DNA of 64,000 bases from Aureimonas sp. ME7 (GCF_903970965.1 NZ_CAJCKW010000008.1:1-64000); one strand, 5' to 3'. Counted from the stretch's first letter, positions 40,521-49,941 are shown. Notes: generated from the sequence alone by a model not told the origin. A program made the numbers and translations.

Positions 40521-41440
40521 TTGCGCGCCTCGAAGATCTTGTAGCCCGCTTCCTCGGCGACGGTCTTCATGGATCGGAACTCGGCGCGCAGCACCTCCTC
40601 GTAGGGCATGTGCCGGTTGGCGACGAGAAGAAGCGTGCCCGAGCGGCGCAGCATGCGCGCCGCCGCCTTGATGAAGCTCTGGCCGAGCCCACGATCCTCG
40701 ATCCCTTCCGCATGGAAGGGCGGGTTCGACACCGCGAAGTCGAGATCGACGAGCCCCGTTTCGCGCGCGTCCGCCCAGAGAAAACGCGCGCGGCTGTCCG
40801 ATACGTTGTGCTGGGATGCCTCCACGGCGCGCCGGTCGATTTCCACCAGCGTCAGCGCCTCCACTTGGGGGCTGGTGAGAACCGCCCGCGACAGGATGCC
40901 GAGCCCGGAGCCGAGATCGGCGCCCCTTCCTGAAAACGCCGGGAGATGGCGCAGGAGAAGGGCGCTTCCCGGATCCACCCGGTTCCACGAGAAGATGCCC
41001 GGCTGCGAGCGCAACCCCGCATCCTCCAGCGTGACCGGAGCCCCCTCGTCGATCGCCGTCTGAACACCCTGCACCTCGTCCGGCCGCCGGACCGTGCAGA
41101 TGCGCTGGCGCGCCTTGAAGCGCTCCGCCACCTCGCAGCCGAACGCTTCGAGCTCCGCCCGCAGCCGCTGCCCGCCCCGGTCCTTCGCCGCCGACACGAC
41201 GGCGACGCCCCCTGGCGCCAAGGCCCGCAACGCATGCGCCAGCACGAACCGCCGCTCGATCGACCCCGCCGGCGCCGCCACCACGATCGCCCGGAGCGAC
41301 CCGTCACCCAACGCTTCCAACGCCTCCGCCCCCGGCCGCAACGGCGAAAGCTGCACGGCCCCCTCCGGCACCTCCACGAGGTCGTCGGGCGGAACGCCGT
41401 AAACGGCGGAGCGAAGCGAAAGCGGATCGATCTCAAACAC
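40517..41440 (-). CDS. RsmC-like rRNA guanine-N2 methyltransferase
   Basis: 307 residues with two halves, as in RsmC. The N-terminal half is a degenerate methyltransferase fold. The active half has PGIFSWNRVDPGSALLLRHLP, the SAM motif GRGADLGSGLGILSRAVL, and FAVSNPPFHAEG, where N-P-P-F is the catalytic signature of base N-methyltransferases. The likely reaction is m2G formation in 16S rRNA (G1207 in E. coli). It is the first gene of a two-gene leftward unit with the pseudouridine synthase. Confidence 0.88.
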   Translation of the reverse strand: MFEIDPLSLRSAVYGVPPDDLVEVPEGAVQLSPLRPGAEALEALGDGSLRAIVVAAPAGSIERRFVLAHALRALAPGGVAVVSAAKDRGGQRLRAELEAFGCEVAERFKARQRICTVRRPDEVQGVQTAIDEGAPVTLEDAGLRSQPGIFSWNRVDPGSALLLRHLPAFSGRGADLGSGLGILSRAVLTSPQVEALTLVEIDRRAVEASQHNVSDSRARFLWADARETGLVDLDFAVSNPPFHAEGIEDRGLGQSFIKAAARMLRRSGTLLLVANRHMPYEEVLRAEFRSMKTVAEEAGYKIFEARK

Positions 41441-41497
41441 GCCCGCTCATAGCAGCATCGGCCCGGGCGCTGGAAGCTCCGGGTCGGACGGAAAGAC

Positions 41498-41674
41498 GCA
41501 GGGGCGCTGCCCCTGCACCCCGCCAGGGACATGATGTCCCTGGACCCTCCTCATTTGGGGATGTGTCCCAACAGAAAGGGGGCCAGCGGCCCCCTTTCTG
41601 TTGGGAAAAGCCTTCAAACGAAAAGAAGGGTTCGGGAATTCATTCCCGAGCGGGGACCGGGGCGGCAGCCCCGC
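41498..41674. repeat. Multi-hairpin intergenic repeat, copy 1
   Basis: About 177 bp between the RsmC-like and M20 genes, composed of five consecutive hairpins. A is 41498-41516 (GCAGGGGC/GCCCCTGC). B is 41523-41543 (CCAGGGACAT/ATGTCCCTGG region). C is 41567-41605, an 18-bp perfect stem with loop AGC. D is 41632-41649 (TCGGGAAT/ATTCCCGA). E is 41659-41672 (GGGGC/GCCCC). Copy 2 at 46498 has the same order and spacing. D, E and the sequence between C and E are almost identical in the copies, whereas stems B and C differ but still pair. No coding function is evident. Confidence 0.88.
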
Positions 41675-41678
41675 CGTC

Positions 41679-43067
41679 TCACCGAGCGCCCAAAGCCGCC
41701 AGCACGCGGGCCCAGGAGCGTTGGCCTTTGGCGAAGGAGGTGAGTTCGTATTTTTCGTTGGGCGAATGGATGCGGTCGTCGCCGAGGCCGAAGCCAATGA
41801 GGAGGGAGGGCATGCCGAGGCGTCGCTTGAACTCGCCGACGACGGGGATGGAGCCGCCCATGCCGATCATCACGGCGGGCTTGGGCCATTCGTCGGAGAG
41901 GGCCTGTTTGGCGGCTTGGAGGACAGGGGAATCGAAGGGAAGCTGGATGGCGGGGGAGCCGCCGTGCTCGTGGAACTCGGCCTCGCAGTCGGCGGGCAGG
42001 CGTTCACGCACGAAGGCGCGGAAGGCTTCGCGGATTTGCGATGGGTCCTGGTCGAAGACGAGGCGGAAGGAGACCTTGGCATGGGCTTCGGCCGCGATCA
42101 CGGTCTTGAAGCCCTTGCCGGTGTAGCCGCCTTCGATCCCGTTGACCTCGGCTGTGGGGCGCGACCAGGTCTGCTCGAGGACGGAGCGGCCCTTTTCGCC
42201 GGCCGGCACCGAGAGGCCGACGGCGCCGAGGAATTCCTTCTCGGAGAAGGGGAGTTCGCTCCAGACCTTGCGGATGTCGTCGGGGAGTTCGGGGACGCCG
42301 TCGTAGAAGCCGGGCAGGGTGACGCGGCCGGTTTCGTCGTGGAGGTCGGCTAGGATTTTGGCGAGGACGTGGATCGGGTTGGCGGCGGCGCCGCCGAAAT
42401 AGCCGGAATGGAGGTCCATGGAGGCGGCGCGGATGGTGACCTGTTCACCGACGAGGCCGCGCAGGCCGGTGGAAATCGCGGGCGTTTCGCGGTCCCACAT
42501 GTTGGTGTCGCAGATCAGCGCGACGTCGGCGGAGAGTTCCTCGCGGTTGGCGTCGAGGAAGGGCAGGAGCGAGGGCGAGCCAGACTCTTCCTCGCCTTCC
42601 AGGAAGATGGTGACGGTGCAGGGCAGGCCGCCGGTTTCGGCGATGAAGGCGCGGCAGGCCTCCACGAAGGTCATCAACTGACCCTTGTCGTCCGAGGTGC
42701 CGCGCCCGGTCAGGCGGCGCGAGCCGTCGCCTTGCGTCGCGACCTTGGGGTCGAAGGGGTCGGCGTCCCAGAGCTCCAGCGGATCGACCGGCTGGACGTC
42801 GTAGTGGCCGTAGAAGAGGACGTGCGGGGATCCGGCAGGGCCTTCGCGGCGCGCGATCACCATCGGGTGGCCGGCGGTCTCGGCGACGCGCGCTTCGAAG
42901 CCGATGGCCGACAGATCGCCCTGCAGCCATTCGGCGGCGCGCCGGCAGTCGCTCGCATAGGCGGGGTCAGTGGAGATCGAGGGAATGCGCAGGAGATCGA
43001 AGAGCCGCTCCACCGAACGGTCGAGGTTGAGATCGAGACAGGCGAGCACGCTGTCGAGTTCGGCCAT
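41679..43067 (-). CDS. M20 family metallopeptidase (dipeptidase)
   Basis: 462 residues, a di-zinc exopeptidase of the M20 family, carnosinase/CNDP-like branch. Metal ligands are in VLFYGHYDVQPVDP (H, then D), LTGRGTSDDKGQ (bridging D), TIFLEGEEESGSP (catalytic E and ligand E) and the late GDDRIHSPNEKYEL. A lid/dimerisation domain (residues about 200-370) contains SMDLHSGYFGGAAANP. It is predicted to cleave dipeptides or N-acyl amino acids in the cytoplasm. The start at 43067 has GAAGGA 7-9 nt upstream. The stop lies only 5 bp from repeat copy 1. Confidence 0.92.
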   Translation of the reverse strand: MAELDSVLACLDLNLDRSVERLFDLLRIPSISTDPAYASDCRRAAEWLQGDLSAIGFEARVAETAGHPMVIARREGPAGSPHVLFYGHYDVQPVDPLELWDADPFDPKVATQGDGSRRLTGRGTSDDKGQLMTFVEACRAFIAETGGLPCTVTIFLEGEEESGSPSLLPFLDANREELSADVALICDTNMWDRETPAISTGLRGLVGEQVTIRAASMDLHSGYFGGAAANPIHVLAKILADLHDETGRVTLPGFYDGVPELPDDIRKVWSELPFSEKEFLGAVGLSVPAGEKGRSVLEQTWSRPTAEVNGIEGGYTGKGFKTVIAAEAHAKVSFRLVFDQDPSQIREAFRAFVRERLPADCEAEFHEHGGSPAIQLPFDSPVLQAAKQALSDEWPKPAVMIGMGGSIPVVGEFKRRLGMPSLLIGFGLGDDRIHSPNEKYELTSFAKGQRSWARVLAALGAR

Positions 43068-43571
43068 GGGAGCATCCTTCGGTCGCAGAGGGGCGAGGCA
43101 CATGCCGCCCGTTGCGCTCTGCGATAGCGCGGAGCGCGCGCGGACGCAAAATCGTTCGTTGCCCGAACCGATCTGTCGCTGGAAGGACACAGAGTTTGGA
43201 AGGATGGAAAAGGGGAGAGTGAAAAGAGCCGTCGCGGACTGGAGGGGGGTTGTCGCGACGGCTCCTTCTCAGTAGAGCGGGATCCCGTGAGGGGGGATGG
43301 GATCGTCCGCTCCGGACATTCGGCTTAAAGCGGGGGACGAGCTTTTGGGCCGAACACGACGTCATCGTGTGCGTCGTTGTCGAGAAAATGCGCTTTGCCA
43401 GCTTTGAGTTCAATGGGTTTCGATCACGAAAGCGTGATTGGACGCATTAAACCTTTGTAAGGTGGGCTCGAGCGAAGGCCAGCCCCGATTTCATCGCGAA
43501 ATCCCTGGCGAAAACGAGCCGCCTGTCGGCTTCCATGGACAGGACGCGCGGCCCGCGATACCACCCTTTCC
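43068..43571. other. Intergenic region between the M20 and polA genes
   Basis: About 500 bp without a protein gene. It carries the promoters of two divergent genes and, on the minus strand, the candidate anti-SD sRNA described separately (about 43222-43379). A further hairpin ATCACG-aaag-CGTGAT lies near 43422-43438, upstream of polA. Confidence 0.6.
43222..43379 (-). ncRNA. Candidate trans-acting sRNA with C-rich (anti-Shine-Dalgarno) loops
   Basis: Read leftward the region can form three hairpins with C-rich loops. They are AAAGC/GCTTT with loop TCGTCCCCC (43345-43327), GATCCC/GGGATC with loop ATCCCCCCTCAC (43304-43281), and an 11-bp stem GAGCCGTCGCG/CGCGACGGCTC with loop ACAACCCCCCTCCAGTC (43264-43226). 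The last is followed at once by TTTT, a Rho-independent end. The CCCCCCTCC loop is complementary to ribosome-binding sites. Alphaproteobacterial sRNAs of the alpha-r14/NfeR1 and CcsR kinds share this design. A possible promoter is TTGAAC (43413-43408) with CATTTT (43390-43385), 17 nt apart. The 5' end and the family assignment are inferred. Confidence 0.5.
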
Positions 43572-46481
43572 ATGCAAAAGGGCGATCATCTCTTTCTCGT
43601 CGACGGCTCGGCCTACATCTTCCGAGCCTATCATGCGCTTCCCCCTCTCACGCGCAAGTCGGACGGGATGCCGGTGGGCGCCGTGTCGGGCTTCTGCAAC
43701 ATGTTGTGGAAGCTGGTGGAGGAATCGCGCGACACCTCGGTCGGCGTCGCGCCGACGCATTTCGCCGTCATCTTCGACCATTCCTCGACGACCTTCCGCA
43801 ACGCCCTCTACGACCAGTACAAGGCGAACCGGCAGGCGCCACCTGAGGACCTGAAGCCGCAGTTCGCGCTGATCCGCGAAGCGGTGCGCGCCTTCGACCT
43901 CGCTTGCGTCGAAAAGGAAGGCTTCGAAGCGGACGACCTGATCGCGACCTATACGCGGCTGGCGCGCGAGGCCGGCGGCGACGTCACCATCGTCTCCTCC
44001 GACAAGGACCTGATGCAGCTCGTCGGGCCGGGCGTCATCCTCTACGATCAGATGAAGGACAAGCGCCTCGGGCCGGAGGAGGTGCGCGAGAAGTTCGGCG
44101 TCCTCCCCGAAAAGATGATCGACCTCCAGGCGCTGGTCGGCGATAGTTCCGACAACGTGCCCGGCATTCCCGGCATCGGGCCGAAGACGGCGGCCGAGCT
44201 TCTGGAAACCTTCGGAACGCTCGACGCTCTTCTGGAACGTGCCGGCGAGATCAAGCAGGCCAAGCGCCGCGAGAACATCATCGCCCATGCCGATCAGGCC
44301 CGCCTGTCGCGCCAGCTCGTCACGCTCGACCAGAACACGCCGCTCGACGTCTCCCTCGACGATCTCTTCATCCACGAGCCGGATGGCGAGAAGCTCGTCG
44401 CCTACCTCAAGGCGATGGAGTTCACCACGCTGACGCGCCGCGTCGCCGCCAAGCTCGGCACCGACGCCTCGGAGGTGGAAGCCGCCAAGGTTGATACCAA
44501 GGCGCCGGCACGTGGGCCCGATCTCGACGCCAGTCAGACGTCGGGCGAGGACGCGCCGGCCGGCACGCCGCAGGCGCTGGCCGCTGCGCGGTTGGCGGAG
44601 GCGTCGGGCCAGGCCGTGGACCGGACGAAATATGAGACGGTCCGCGAGGAGGCGCATCTTCAGCGCTGGATCGCGCGCGCCTACGAGACCGGCATCCTCG
44701 CCTTCGACACCGAGACCAATTCGCTCGACGCGATGAAGGCCGATCTCGTCGGCCTGTCCTTCGCCGTCGCGCCGAACGAGGCCGCCTATGTCCCGATCGC
44801 CCATGTCGGCGAAGGGGCGGGCGATCTCCTGTCCGGCAGCGACGCGAAGGAAGGCGTCGGCGAGCAGATCCCGCTCGGGTGCGTTCTCGACCTTCTGAAG
44901 CCGGTCCTCACCGACCCCTCGATCCTCAAGATCGGGCAGAACGTCAAATACGACTATCTCGTCATGCTCCGGCACGACATCGCGCTTCAGCCCTTCGACG
45001 ACACGATGCTGATCTCCTACGTGCTCGACGCCTCGTCGTCGCTCGAAGGCCACGGCATGGACGAGTTGTCGGAGCGCTTCCTCGGGCACAAGCCGATCAG
45101 CTACAAGGAGCTGACCGGCACCGGCAAGGCGGCCCGGCCCATCGCCGCCTGCCCGATCGACAAGGTCACCGAATACGCCGCCGAGGACGCCGACGTGACG
45201 CTGCGTCTCTGGCGCGTGCTGAAACCCCGGCTCGCCGCCGAAGGGATGACCGCCGTCTACGAGCGGCTGGAGCGCCCGCTGGTGCCCGTGCTCGCCCGCA
45301 TGGAAGAACGCGGCATCCGCGCCGACCGGCAGATCCTGTCGCGCCTGTCCGGCCGTTTCGCCCAGAAGGCGGCCGGCCTCGAGGCCGACATCCACGTCAT
45401 GGCCGGCGAGCCGTTCAACATCGGCTCGCCCAAGCAGCTCGGCGAAATCCTCTTCGGCAAGCTCGGCCTGCCCGGCGCCAAGAAAACCAAGACCGGGCAA
45501 TGGGCGACCGACGCCAAGCTCCTCGAAGACCTCGCCACGCAAGGCCACGACCTGCCGCGCCGCATCGTCGACTGGCGCCAGATCACCAAGCTCAAGGGCA
45601 CCTATACCGACGCGCTCCCGACCTACATGGACGGGCACGAGCGCATCCACACGTCCTATTCCATGGCGTCCACCACCACCGGGCGCCTGTCCTCCTCCGA
45701 GCCGAACCTCCAGAACATCCCGGTCCGCACGCAGGAGGGCCGCGAAATCCGCACCGCCTTCGTGGCACCCTCCGGCCACAAGCTCCTGTCGGCCGACTAC
45801 TCACAGATCGAGCTGCGCCTTCTCGCCCACATGGCCGAGATCCCGCAGCTTGTGGAAGCCTTCCAGGCCGGCCAGGATATCCACGCCACGACGGCCTCCG
45901 AAATGTTCGGCGTGCCCGTCGAAGGGATGCCCGCCGACGTGCGACGCCGCGCCAAGGCGATCAACTTCGGCATCGTCTACGGCATCTCCGCCTTCGGCCT
46001 CGCCGCCCAGCTCGCCATCCCACAAGGCGAGGCCGCCAGCTACATCAAGCGCTACTTCGAGCGCTTCCCCGGCATCCGCGACTTCATGGACCGCACCAAG
46101 GCCTTCGCCAAGGAAACCGGCTACGTCGAAACTCTCTTCGGCCGCCGCGCCCACTATCCCGACATCAAGTCCTCCAACCCCCAGGTGCGCGCCGCCGTCG
46201 AGCGCGCCGCTCTCAACGCCCCCATCCAGGGCACCGCCGCCGACATCATCCGCCGCGCCATGATCCGCATGGAAGACGCGCTTCAGGCCGAGCGCCTCTC
46301 CGCCCGCATGCTCCTCCAGGTCCACGACGAACTCGTCTTCGAAGTCCCCGACGAGGAAATCGACGCCACCATCCCCATCATCCGCCACGTCATGGAAACC
46401 GCAGCCGACCCGGTCGTCGACCTCGTCGTGCCGCTGGTCGTCGACGCGCGCGCGGCGGGCAACTGGGACGAGGCGCATTGA
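43572..46481 (+). CDS. polA: DNA polymerase I
   Basis: 969 residues with all three domains. The N-terminal 5'-3' exonuclease (1-300) has [34 protein letters not shown] and the helix-hairpin-helix [22 protein letters not shown]. The 3'-5' proofreading exonuclease (about 350-550) keeps the DEDD residues, with [17 protein letters not shown] and [13 protein letters not shown]. The polymerase domain has [38 protein letters not shown], the O-helix [16 protein letters not shown] and the terminal [11 protein letters not shown]. It fills gaps and removes RNA primers. Repeat copy 2 begins 17 bp after its stop. Confidence 0.99.
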   Translation: MQKGDHLFLVDGSAYIFRAYHALPPLTRKSDGMPVGAVSGFCNMLWKLVEESRDTSVGVAPTHFAVIFDHSSTTFRNALYDQYKANRQAPPEDLKPQFALIREAVRAFDLACVEKEGFEADDLIATYTRLAREAGGDVTIVSSDKDLMQLVGPGVILYDQMKDKRLGPEEVREKFGVLPEKMIDLQALVGDSSDNVPGIPGIGPKTAAELLETFGTLDALLERAGEIKQAKRRENIIAHADQARLSRQLVTLDQNTPLDVSLDDLFIHEPDGEKLVAYLKAMEFTTLTRRVAAKLGTDASEVEAAKVDTKAPARGPDLDASQTSGEDAPAGTPQALAAARLAEASGQAVDRTKYETVREEAHLQRWIARAYETGILAFDTETNSLDAMKADLVGLSFAVAPNEAAYVPIAHVGEGAGDLLSGSDAKEGVGEQIPLGCVLDLLKPVLTDPSILKIGQNVKYDYLVMLRHDIALQPFDDTMLISYVLDASSSLEGHGMDELSERFLGHKPISYKELTGTGKAARPIAACPIDKVTEYAAEDADVTLRLWRVLKPRLAAEGMTAVYERLERPLVPVLARMEERGIRADRQILSRLSGRFAQKAAGLEADIHVMAGEPFNIGSPKQLGEILFGKLGLPGAKKTKTGQWATDAKLLEDLATQGHDLPRRIVDWRQITKLKGTYTDALPTYMDGHERIHTSYSMASTTTGRLSSSEPNLQNIPVRTQEGREIRTAFVAPSGHKLLSADYSQIELRLLAHMAEIPQLVEAFQAGQDIHATTASEMFGVPVEGMPADVRRRAKAINFGIVYGISAFGLAAQLAIPQGEAASYIKRYFERFPGIRDFMDRTKAFAKETGYVETLFGRRAHYPDIKSSNPQVRAAVERAALNAPIQGTAADIIRRAMIRMEDALQAERLSARMLLQVHDELVFEVPDEEIDATIPIIRHVMETAADPVVDLVVPLVVDARAAGNWDEAH

Positions 46482-46497
46482 GGCTCGGGCGGGCAGG

Positions 46498-46677
46498 GCA
46501 GGGGCGCTGCCCCTGCACCCCGCCAGGGGAAATGATTTCCCCTGGACCCCTCGTCACTTGAAGTGTGTCCGAGATCGGAGAGGGCCAACGGCCCTCTCCG
46601 ATCTCGGAAAAACAGTCCAAACGAAAAGAAGGGTTCGGGAATTCATTCCCGAGCGGGGACCGGGGCGGCAGCCCCGC
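46498..46677. repeat. Multi-hairpin intergenic repeat, copy 2
   Basis: About 180 bp between polA and pyrF in the same orientation as copy 1. Hairpin A (46498-46516) is identical to copy 1. B (46523-46545) is CCAGGGGAAAT/ATTTCCCCTGG, a changed but fully paired stem. C (46569-46607) is again an 18-bp perfect stem, loop AAC, with a sequence largely unlike copy 1. D (46635-46652) and E (46662-46675) and the bases between them are identical. The right end lies 34 bp before the pyrF ATG, so the element is probably within or next to the pyrF leader. Confidence 0.88.
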
Positions 46678-46710
46678 TCCTGCACCACCCGCCCAAGGAG
46701 CCACGACCCG

Positions 46711-47409
46711 ATGACCCATCTCGAAGCGCGTGACCGGCTGATCGTCGGGCTGGACGTGTCCAGCCGGGGGGAGGCGGAGGCGATCGTGGCGGAGCTCGGG
46801 GATGCGATCGACTTTTATAAGGTCGGGTATCAGCTGGGGTTTGCGGGGGGGCTGGACTTCGTCCGGGAGCTGTCAGGGATGGGCAAGAGGGTGTTTCTGG
46901 ACCTGAAGCTGCACGACATCGCCAACACGGTGGAGCGGGGGATCGAGAGCATCGCGAAGCTCGGCGTGGCGATGACGACGGTGCATGCCTATCCGCAGGT
47001 GATGCGGGCGGCAGCGAAGGGTGCACAAGGATCGGGGCTGACGGTTCTGGGCGTCACGGTGCTGACGTCGCTGGGGGACGAGGATCTCGGCGAGGCGGGC
47101 TATGGCGGGTCGGTGTCCGATCTCGTCGAGCTTCGGGCGCGGCAGGCGTCGGAGATCGGGATCGGAGGCATCGTGGCTTCGGCGCAGGAAGCGGCGCTGG
47201 TGGCCGAGATCCTGATGCCCGGCATGGCGCTGGTGACACCGGGTATCCGGCCGAGCGGGGCGGATGCGGGAGACCAGAAGCGCGTGGTGACGCCGGGGGA
47301 GGCGCTTCGCAATGGAGCGACGCATCTGGTGGTGGCGCGCCCGATCATCGGGGCGAAGGATCGCCTCGGCGCGGCGCGCGCCATTCTGGCAGAAATGGAA
47401 GCCGCCTGA
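46711..47409 (+). CDS. pyrF: Orotidine 5'-phosphate decarboxylase
   Basis: 232 residues, a TIM-barrel enzyme that decarboxylates OMP to UMP, the last step of pyrimidine synthesis. [17 protein letters not shown] begins the barrel. The catalytic tetrad is in [19 protein letters not shown] (D-x-K-x-x-D), and the phosphate site is [12 protein letters not shown] with the late [11 protein letters not shown]. The ATG at 46711 has AAGGAG about 10 nt upstream. An in-frame extension back to 46558 would be translated from repeat copy 2 and is rejected. The small DUF1330 gene follows after 27 bp. Confidence 0.97.
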   Translation: MTHLEARDRLIVGLDVSSRGEAEAIVAELGDAIDFYKVGYQLGFAGGLDFVRELSGMGKRVFLDLKLHDIANTVERGIESIAKLGVAMTTVHAYPQVMRAAAKGAQGSGLTVLGVTVLTSLGDEDLGEAGYGGSVSDLVELRARQASEIGIGGIVASAQEAALVAEILMPGMALVTPGIRPSGADAGDQKRVVTPGEALRNGATHLVVARPIIGAKDRLGAARAILAEMEAA

Positions 47410-47436
47410 ACGGCGGATGGAGAAGGACGGATCGAA

Positions 47437-47733
47437 ATGCCCAAGGCCTATTGGATCGCCCGCGTCGATGTGCGCGACCCCGAGCGCTACCCGGACTATG
47501 TGACGACGGCCGCGCCCGCGATGCAGCGCTACGGCGCGCGCTTTCTGGCGCGGGGCGGGCCGTTTCAGGCGTTGGAGGGCTCCTCGCGCACTCGCAACGT
47601 GGTGATCGAGTTCGCCAGCATGGAGGACGCGCTCGCCTGCTACAACTCGCCCGAATACCAGGAGGCCAAGGCGATCCGCGAAGGGGTGTCGGAGGCCGAT
47701 ATCGTGATCGTCGAGGGCTACGAACCCGGTTGA
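47437..47733 (+). CDS. DUF1330 protein
   Basis: 98 residues of the dimeric alpha/beta (ferredoxin-like) DUF1330 family: AYWIARVDVRDPERYPDYVTTAAPAM, YGARFLARGG, VVIEFASMEDALACYNSPEYQEA and the terminal IVIVEGYEP are all typical. No enzymatic role is established for the family. The gene follows pyrF by 27 bp and precedes an acetyltransferase by 23 bp, so the three probably form one unit. Confidence 0.92.
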   Translation: MPKAYWIARVDVRDPERYPDYVTTAAPAMQRYGARFLARGGPFQALEGSSRTRNVVIEFASMEDALACYNSPEYQEAKAIREGVSEADIVIVEGYEPG

Positions 47734-47756
47734 ACGGGCGCAAGGCGTTCAAGGGC

Positions 47757-48299
47757 ATGGCGCCGGACGGCATCCACATCCGCATGATGGAGCCGGGCGA
47801 GGCGGAAGCCTTGCGCGCGATCGACGGGCGGGCGGGGCGGCTTTTGGCGGAAGCAGGTCATCTCTTCGACGCCGAGCCGGCTTCCATCCCCGAGTTCGTC
47901 GCCTTTCTGCTGCGCCACGAGGTGTTCGTGGCGGAGGAAAAGGGTGGCGGGCCGGTGGGTTTTGCCGCCGCTGCGGATCTCGGCTCGCTGACGGACGATC
48001 CTGCAGGGAGCGGCTGCTATTGGTTGTCCGGATTGTCGGTGGACCCGGCGCATGGGCGGCGTGGCATCGGCTCGGCGCTGCTCGGGGCGGTGGTGAAACG
48101 CGCCGGGTGGTTCTTTCACCGCGCGGTCGGCTTGTCGACCGCGAGGGATATTCCCTTCAACGAGGGCTTCTATGCCGCGCGGGGCTTCCTTCGGGTGGAG
48201 GCGGCGGACTGGACGCCGCCGCTGGCCGCCCGCTTTGCGGCCGAAGTGCCGCGCGGCGTCGATCCGGCGCGGCGCGTCGTCATGGTGCGCTGGATTTGA
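47757..48299 (+). CDS. GNAT family N-acetyltransferase
   Basis: 180 residues with a GCN5-type fold. The acetyl-CoA loop is LSVDPAHGRRGIGSALLGAVVKRA, and the late FNEGFYAARGFLRVE is the usual C-terminal strand-helix. The N-terminal half (IRMMEPGEAEALRAID) is typical of small-substrate acetyltransferases. The substrate is unknown. ATG at 47757 was chosen. A TTG at 47730 overlapping the DUF1330 stop would add nine residues and cannot be excluded. Confidence 0.85.
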   Translation: MAPDGIHIRMMEPGEAEALRAIDGRAGRLLAEAGHLFDAEPASIPEFVAFLLRHEVFVAEEKGGGPVGFAAAADLGSLTDDPAGSGCYWLSGLSVDPAHGRRGIGSALLGAVVKRAGWFFHRAVGLSTARDIPFNEGFYAARGFLRVEAADWTPPLAARFAAEVPRGVDPARRVVMVRWI

Positions 48300-48414
48300 T
48301 GGCGCGGCGCAACATCTCTTGTAGGACAATTAACGGAAAGACGCGCATCCTCAAGCCGTGTTCCGAACGGCTGACGGCGCCGGCTCCGTTCCGCGACCCC
48401 TGAAACGGGAGTGC

Positions 48415-49941
48415 ATGTTGTACGAACTCTACGAGTGGAACCACGCGGTTCTCGCCCCCTTCCGCGCCGTCGCCGACGCGACGAAGGCGCTCTACCAGAA
48501 CCCCTTGAACCCGATCGCCCATACCGAGATGGGGCGCACCGTGGCGGCGATGGCCGAGCTCTTCGAGCGCACGACGCGCGTCTACGGCAAGCCCGCCTTC
48601 GACATCCACGACACGTTCGTGGACGGGATGCGCGTGCCGGTAGTGGACAAGCCGGTCTGGGAAAAGCCCTTCGCGACGCTCCTTCATTTCGAGCGCGAGC
48701 TGCGAAAGGGGCGCGCGAGCGACCCGACGTTCCTGATCGTCGCGCCGATGTCGGGCCACTACGCCACGCTCCTGCGCGGCACGGTGGAGGCGCTCCTGCC
48801 CTATGGCGAGGTCTACATCACCGATTGGCACGACGCGCGCACCGTGCCGCTCAGCGAAGGGCGCTTCGACCTCGACACCTATGTCGACTACGTCATCGAG
48901 ATGCTGCGCTTCCTGGGGCCGAGCGTGAACGTCGTCGGCGTCTGCCAGCCGGCAGTGCCGGTGATGATGGCGACCGCCCGCATGGAGGAGGACGAGGACC
49001 CCTGCGCGCCGGCCACGATGACGCTGATGGGCGGCCCGATCGACACGCGCGTCAACCCGACCGCGGTCAACAAGCTGGCCGAGGATCGCGGGATCGACTG
49101 GTTCCGCGACAACGTCATCATGAAGGTACCGTTTCCCCAACCCGGCTTCATGCGCGAGGTCTATCCCGGCTTCCTGCAACTCACCGGCTTCATGTCGATG
49201 AACCTCGACCGGCACCTGATCGCGCACAAGGACTTCTTCTGGCACCTCGTGAAGAACGACGGCGACGGGGCCGAGAAGCACCGTGCCTTCTACGACGAAT
49301 ACAACGCGGTGATGGACCTCACGGCCGAGTTCTACCTCCAGACGGTGGAGGAGGTGTTCATCAAGCACTCGCTGCCGAAGGGCACGATCACCCATCACGG
49401 CCACCGGCTGGACATGGGAAAGATCCGCCGCACCGCGCTTCTGACGGTGGAAGGCGAGAACGACGACATTTCTGGCGTCGGCCAGACGCGCGCGGCGCAC
49501 GACCTTTGCCGCAACATTCCGGACGAGAAGCGCGTCCACTATCTCCAGCCTAAGGTCGGCCATTACGGCGTCTTCAACGGCTCGCGCTTCCGCGCCGAGA
49601 TCGCGCCGCGCATCGTCGACTTCGCCCTGACGCACGGGCACCGGGCGGAGGCGCGGGCACCGGTCGCGGCCGAGGCGAAGGGCGAGCAAACCTTGGTGCC
49701 GCCGGAGGCGCTGGAGGGCGCGCCGCTCGGGGAGGAGGCGGCCGCCTCCGCCCTGGCGCTCGCAGGCGCCTCGGTGAGCGAAGGCCATGCGGCGACGCAC
49801 GGACCCCACGATCTGCCGGCCACCGATGTTCTGTCGGCCGGCGTCGTGCTGCCGGCGCCCGCCGAGGGCGAGGCGACCGGCAAGCCTGCGGGCGCGTCCA
49901 TCCTCACCAAAGCCCTGTCCAAGGTGAAGCGACCGAGTTGA
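48415..49941 (+). CDS. phaZ: Intracellular polyhydroxyalkanoate depolymerase
   Basis: 508 residues. It belongs to the intracellular PHB depolymerases that use a cysteine nucleophile: the lipase-box-like VVGVCQPAVPVMMA places C177. The N-terminus MLYELYEWNHAVLAPFRAVADA and the YITDWHDARTVPL and LQPKVGHYGVFNGSRFR blocks (the His of the triad in the last) are characteristic. It degrades stored PHB granules to hydroxybutyrate. About 100 C-terminal residues after FALTHGH are Ala/Glu/Gly-rich and have no counterpart in typical members of about 400-430 residues. The start at 48415 has GGGAG upstream. Confidence 0.93.
   Translation: MLYELYEWNHAVLAPFRAVADATKALYQNPLNPIAHTEMGRTVAAMAELFERTTRVYGKPAFDIHDTFVDGMRVPVVDKPVWEKPFATLLHFERELRKGRASDPTFLIVAPMSGHYATLLRGTVEALLPYGEVYITDWHDARTVPLSEGRFDLDTYVDYVIEMLRFLGPSVNVVGVCQPAVPVMMATARMEEDEDPCAPATMTLMGGPIDTRVNPTAVNKLAEDRGIDWFRDNVIMKVPFPQPGFMREVYPGFLQLTGFMSMNLDRHLIAHKDFFWHLVKNDGDGAEKHRAFYDEYNAVMDLTAEFYLQTVEEVFIKHSLPKGTITHHGHRLDMGKIRRTALLTVEGENDDISGVGQTRAAHDLCRNIPDEKRVHYLQPKVGHYGVFNGSRFRAEIAPRIVDFALTHGHRAEARAPVAAEAKGEQTLVPPEALEGAPLGEEAAASALALAGASVSEGHAATHGPHDLPATDVLSAGVVLPAPAEGEATGKPAGASILTKALSKVKRPS

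Noticed and set aside
46558..46710. N-terminal extension of pyrF by 51 residues
   Set aside because: It would be translated from repeat copy 2. The same peptide pattern appears in copy 1, where it leads to no gene. PyrF proteins start at the ATG at 46711, which has its own ribosome site.
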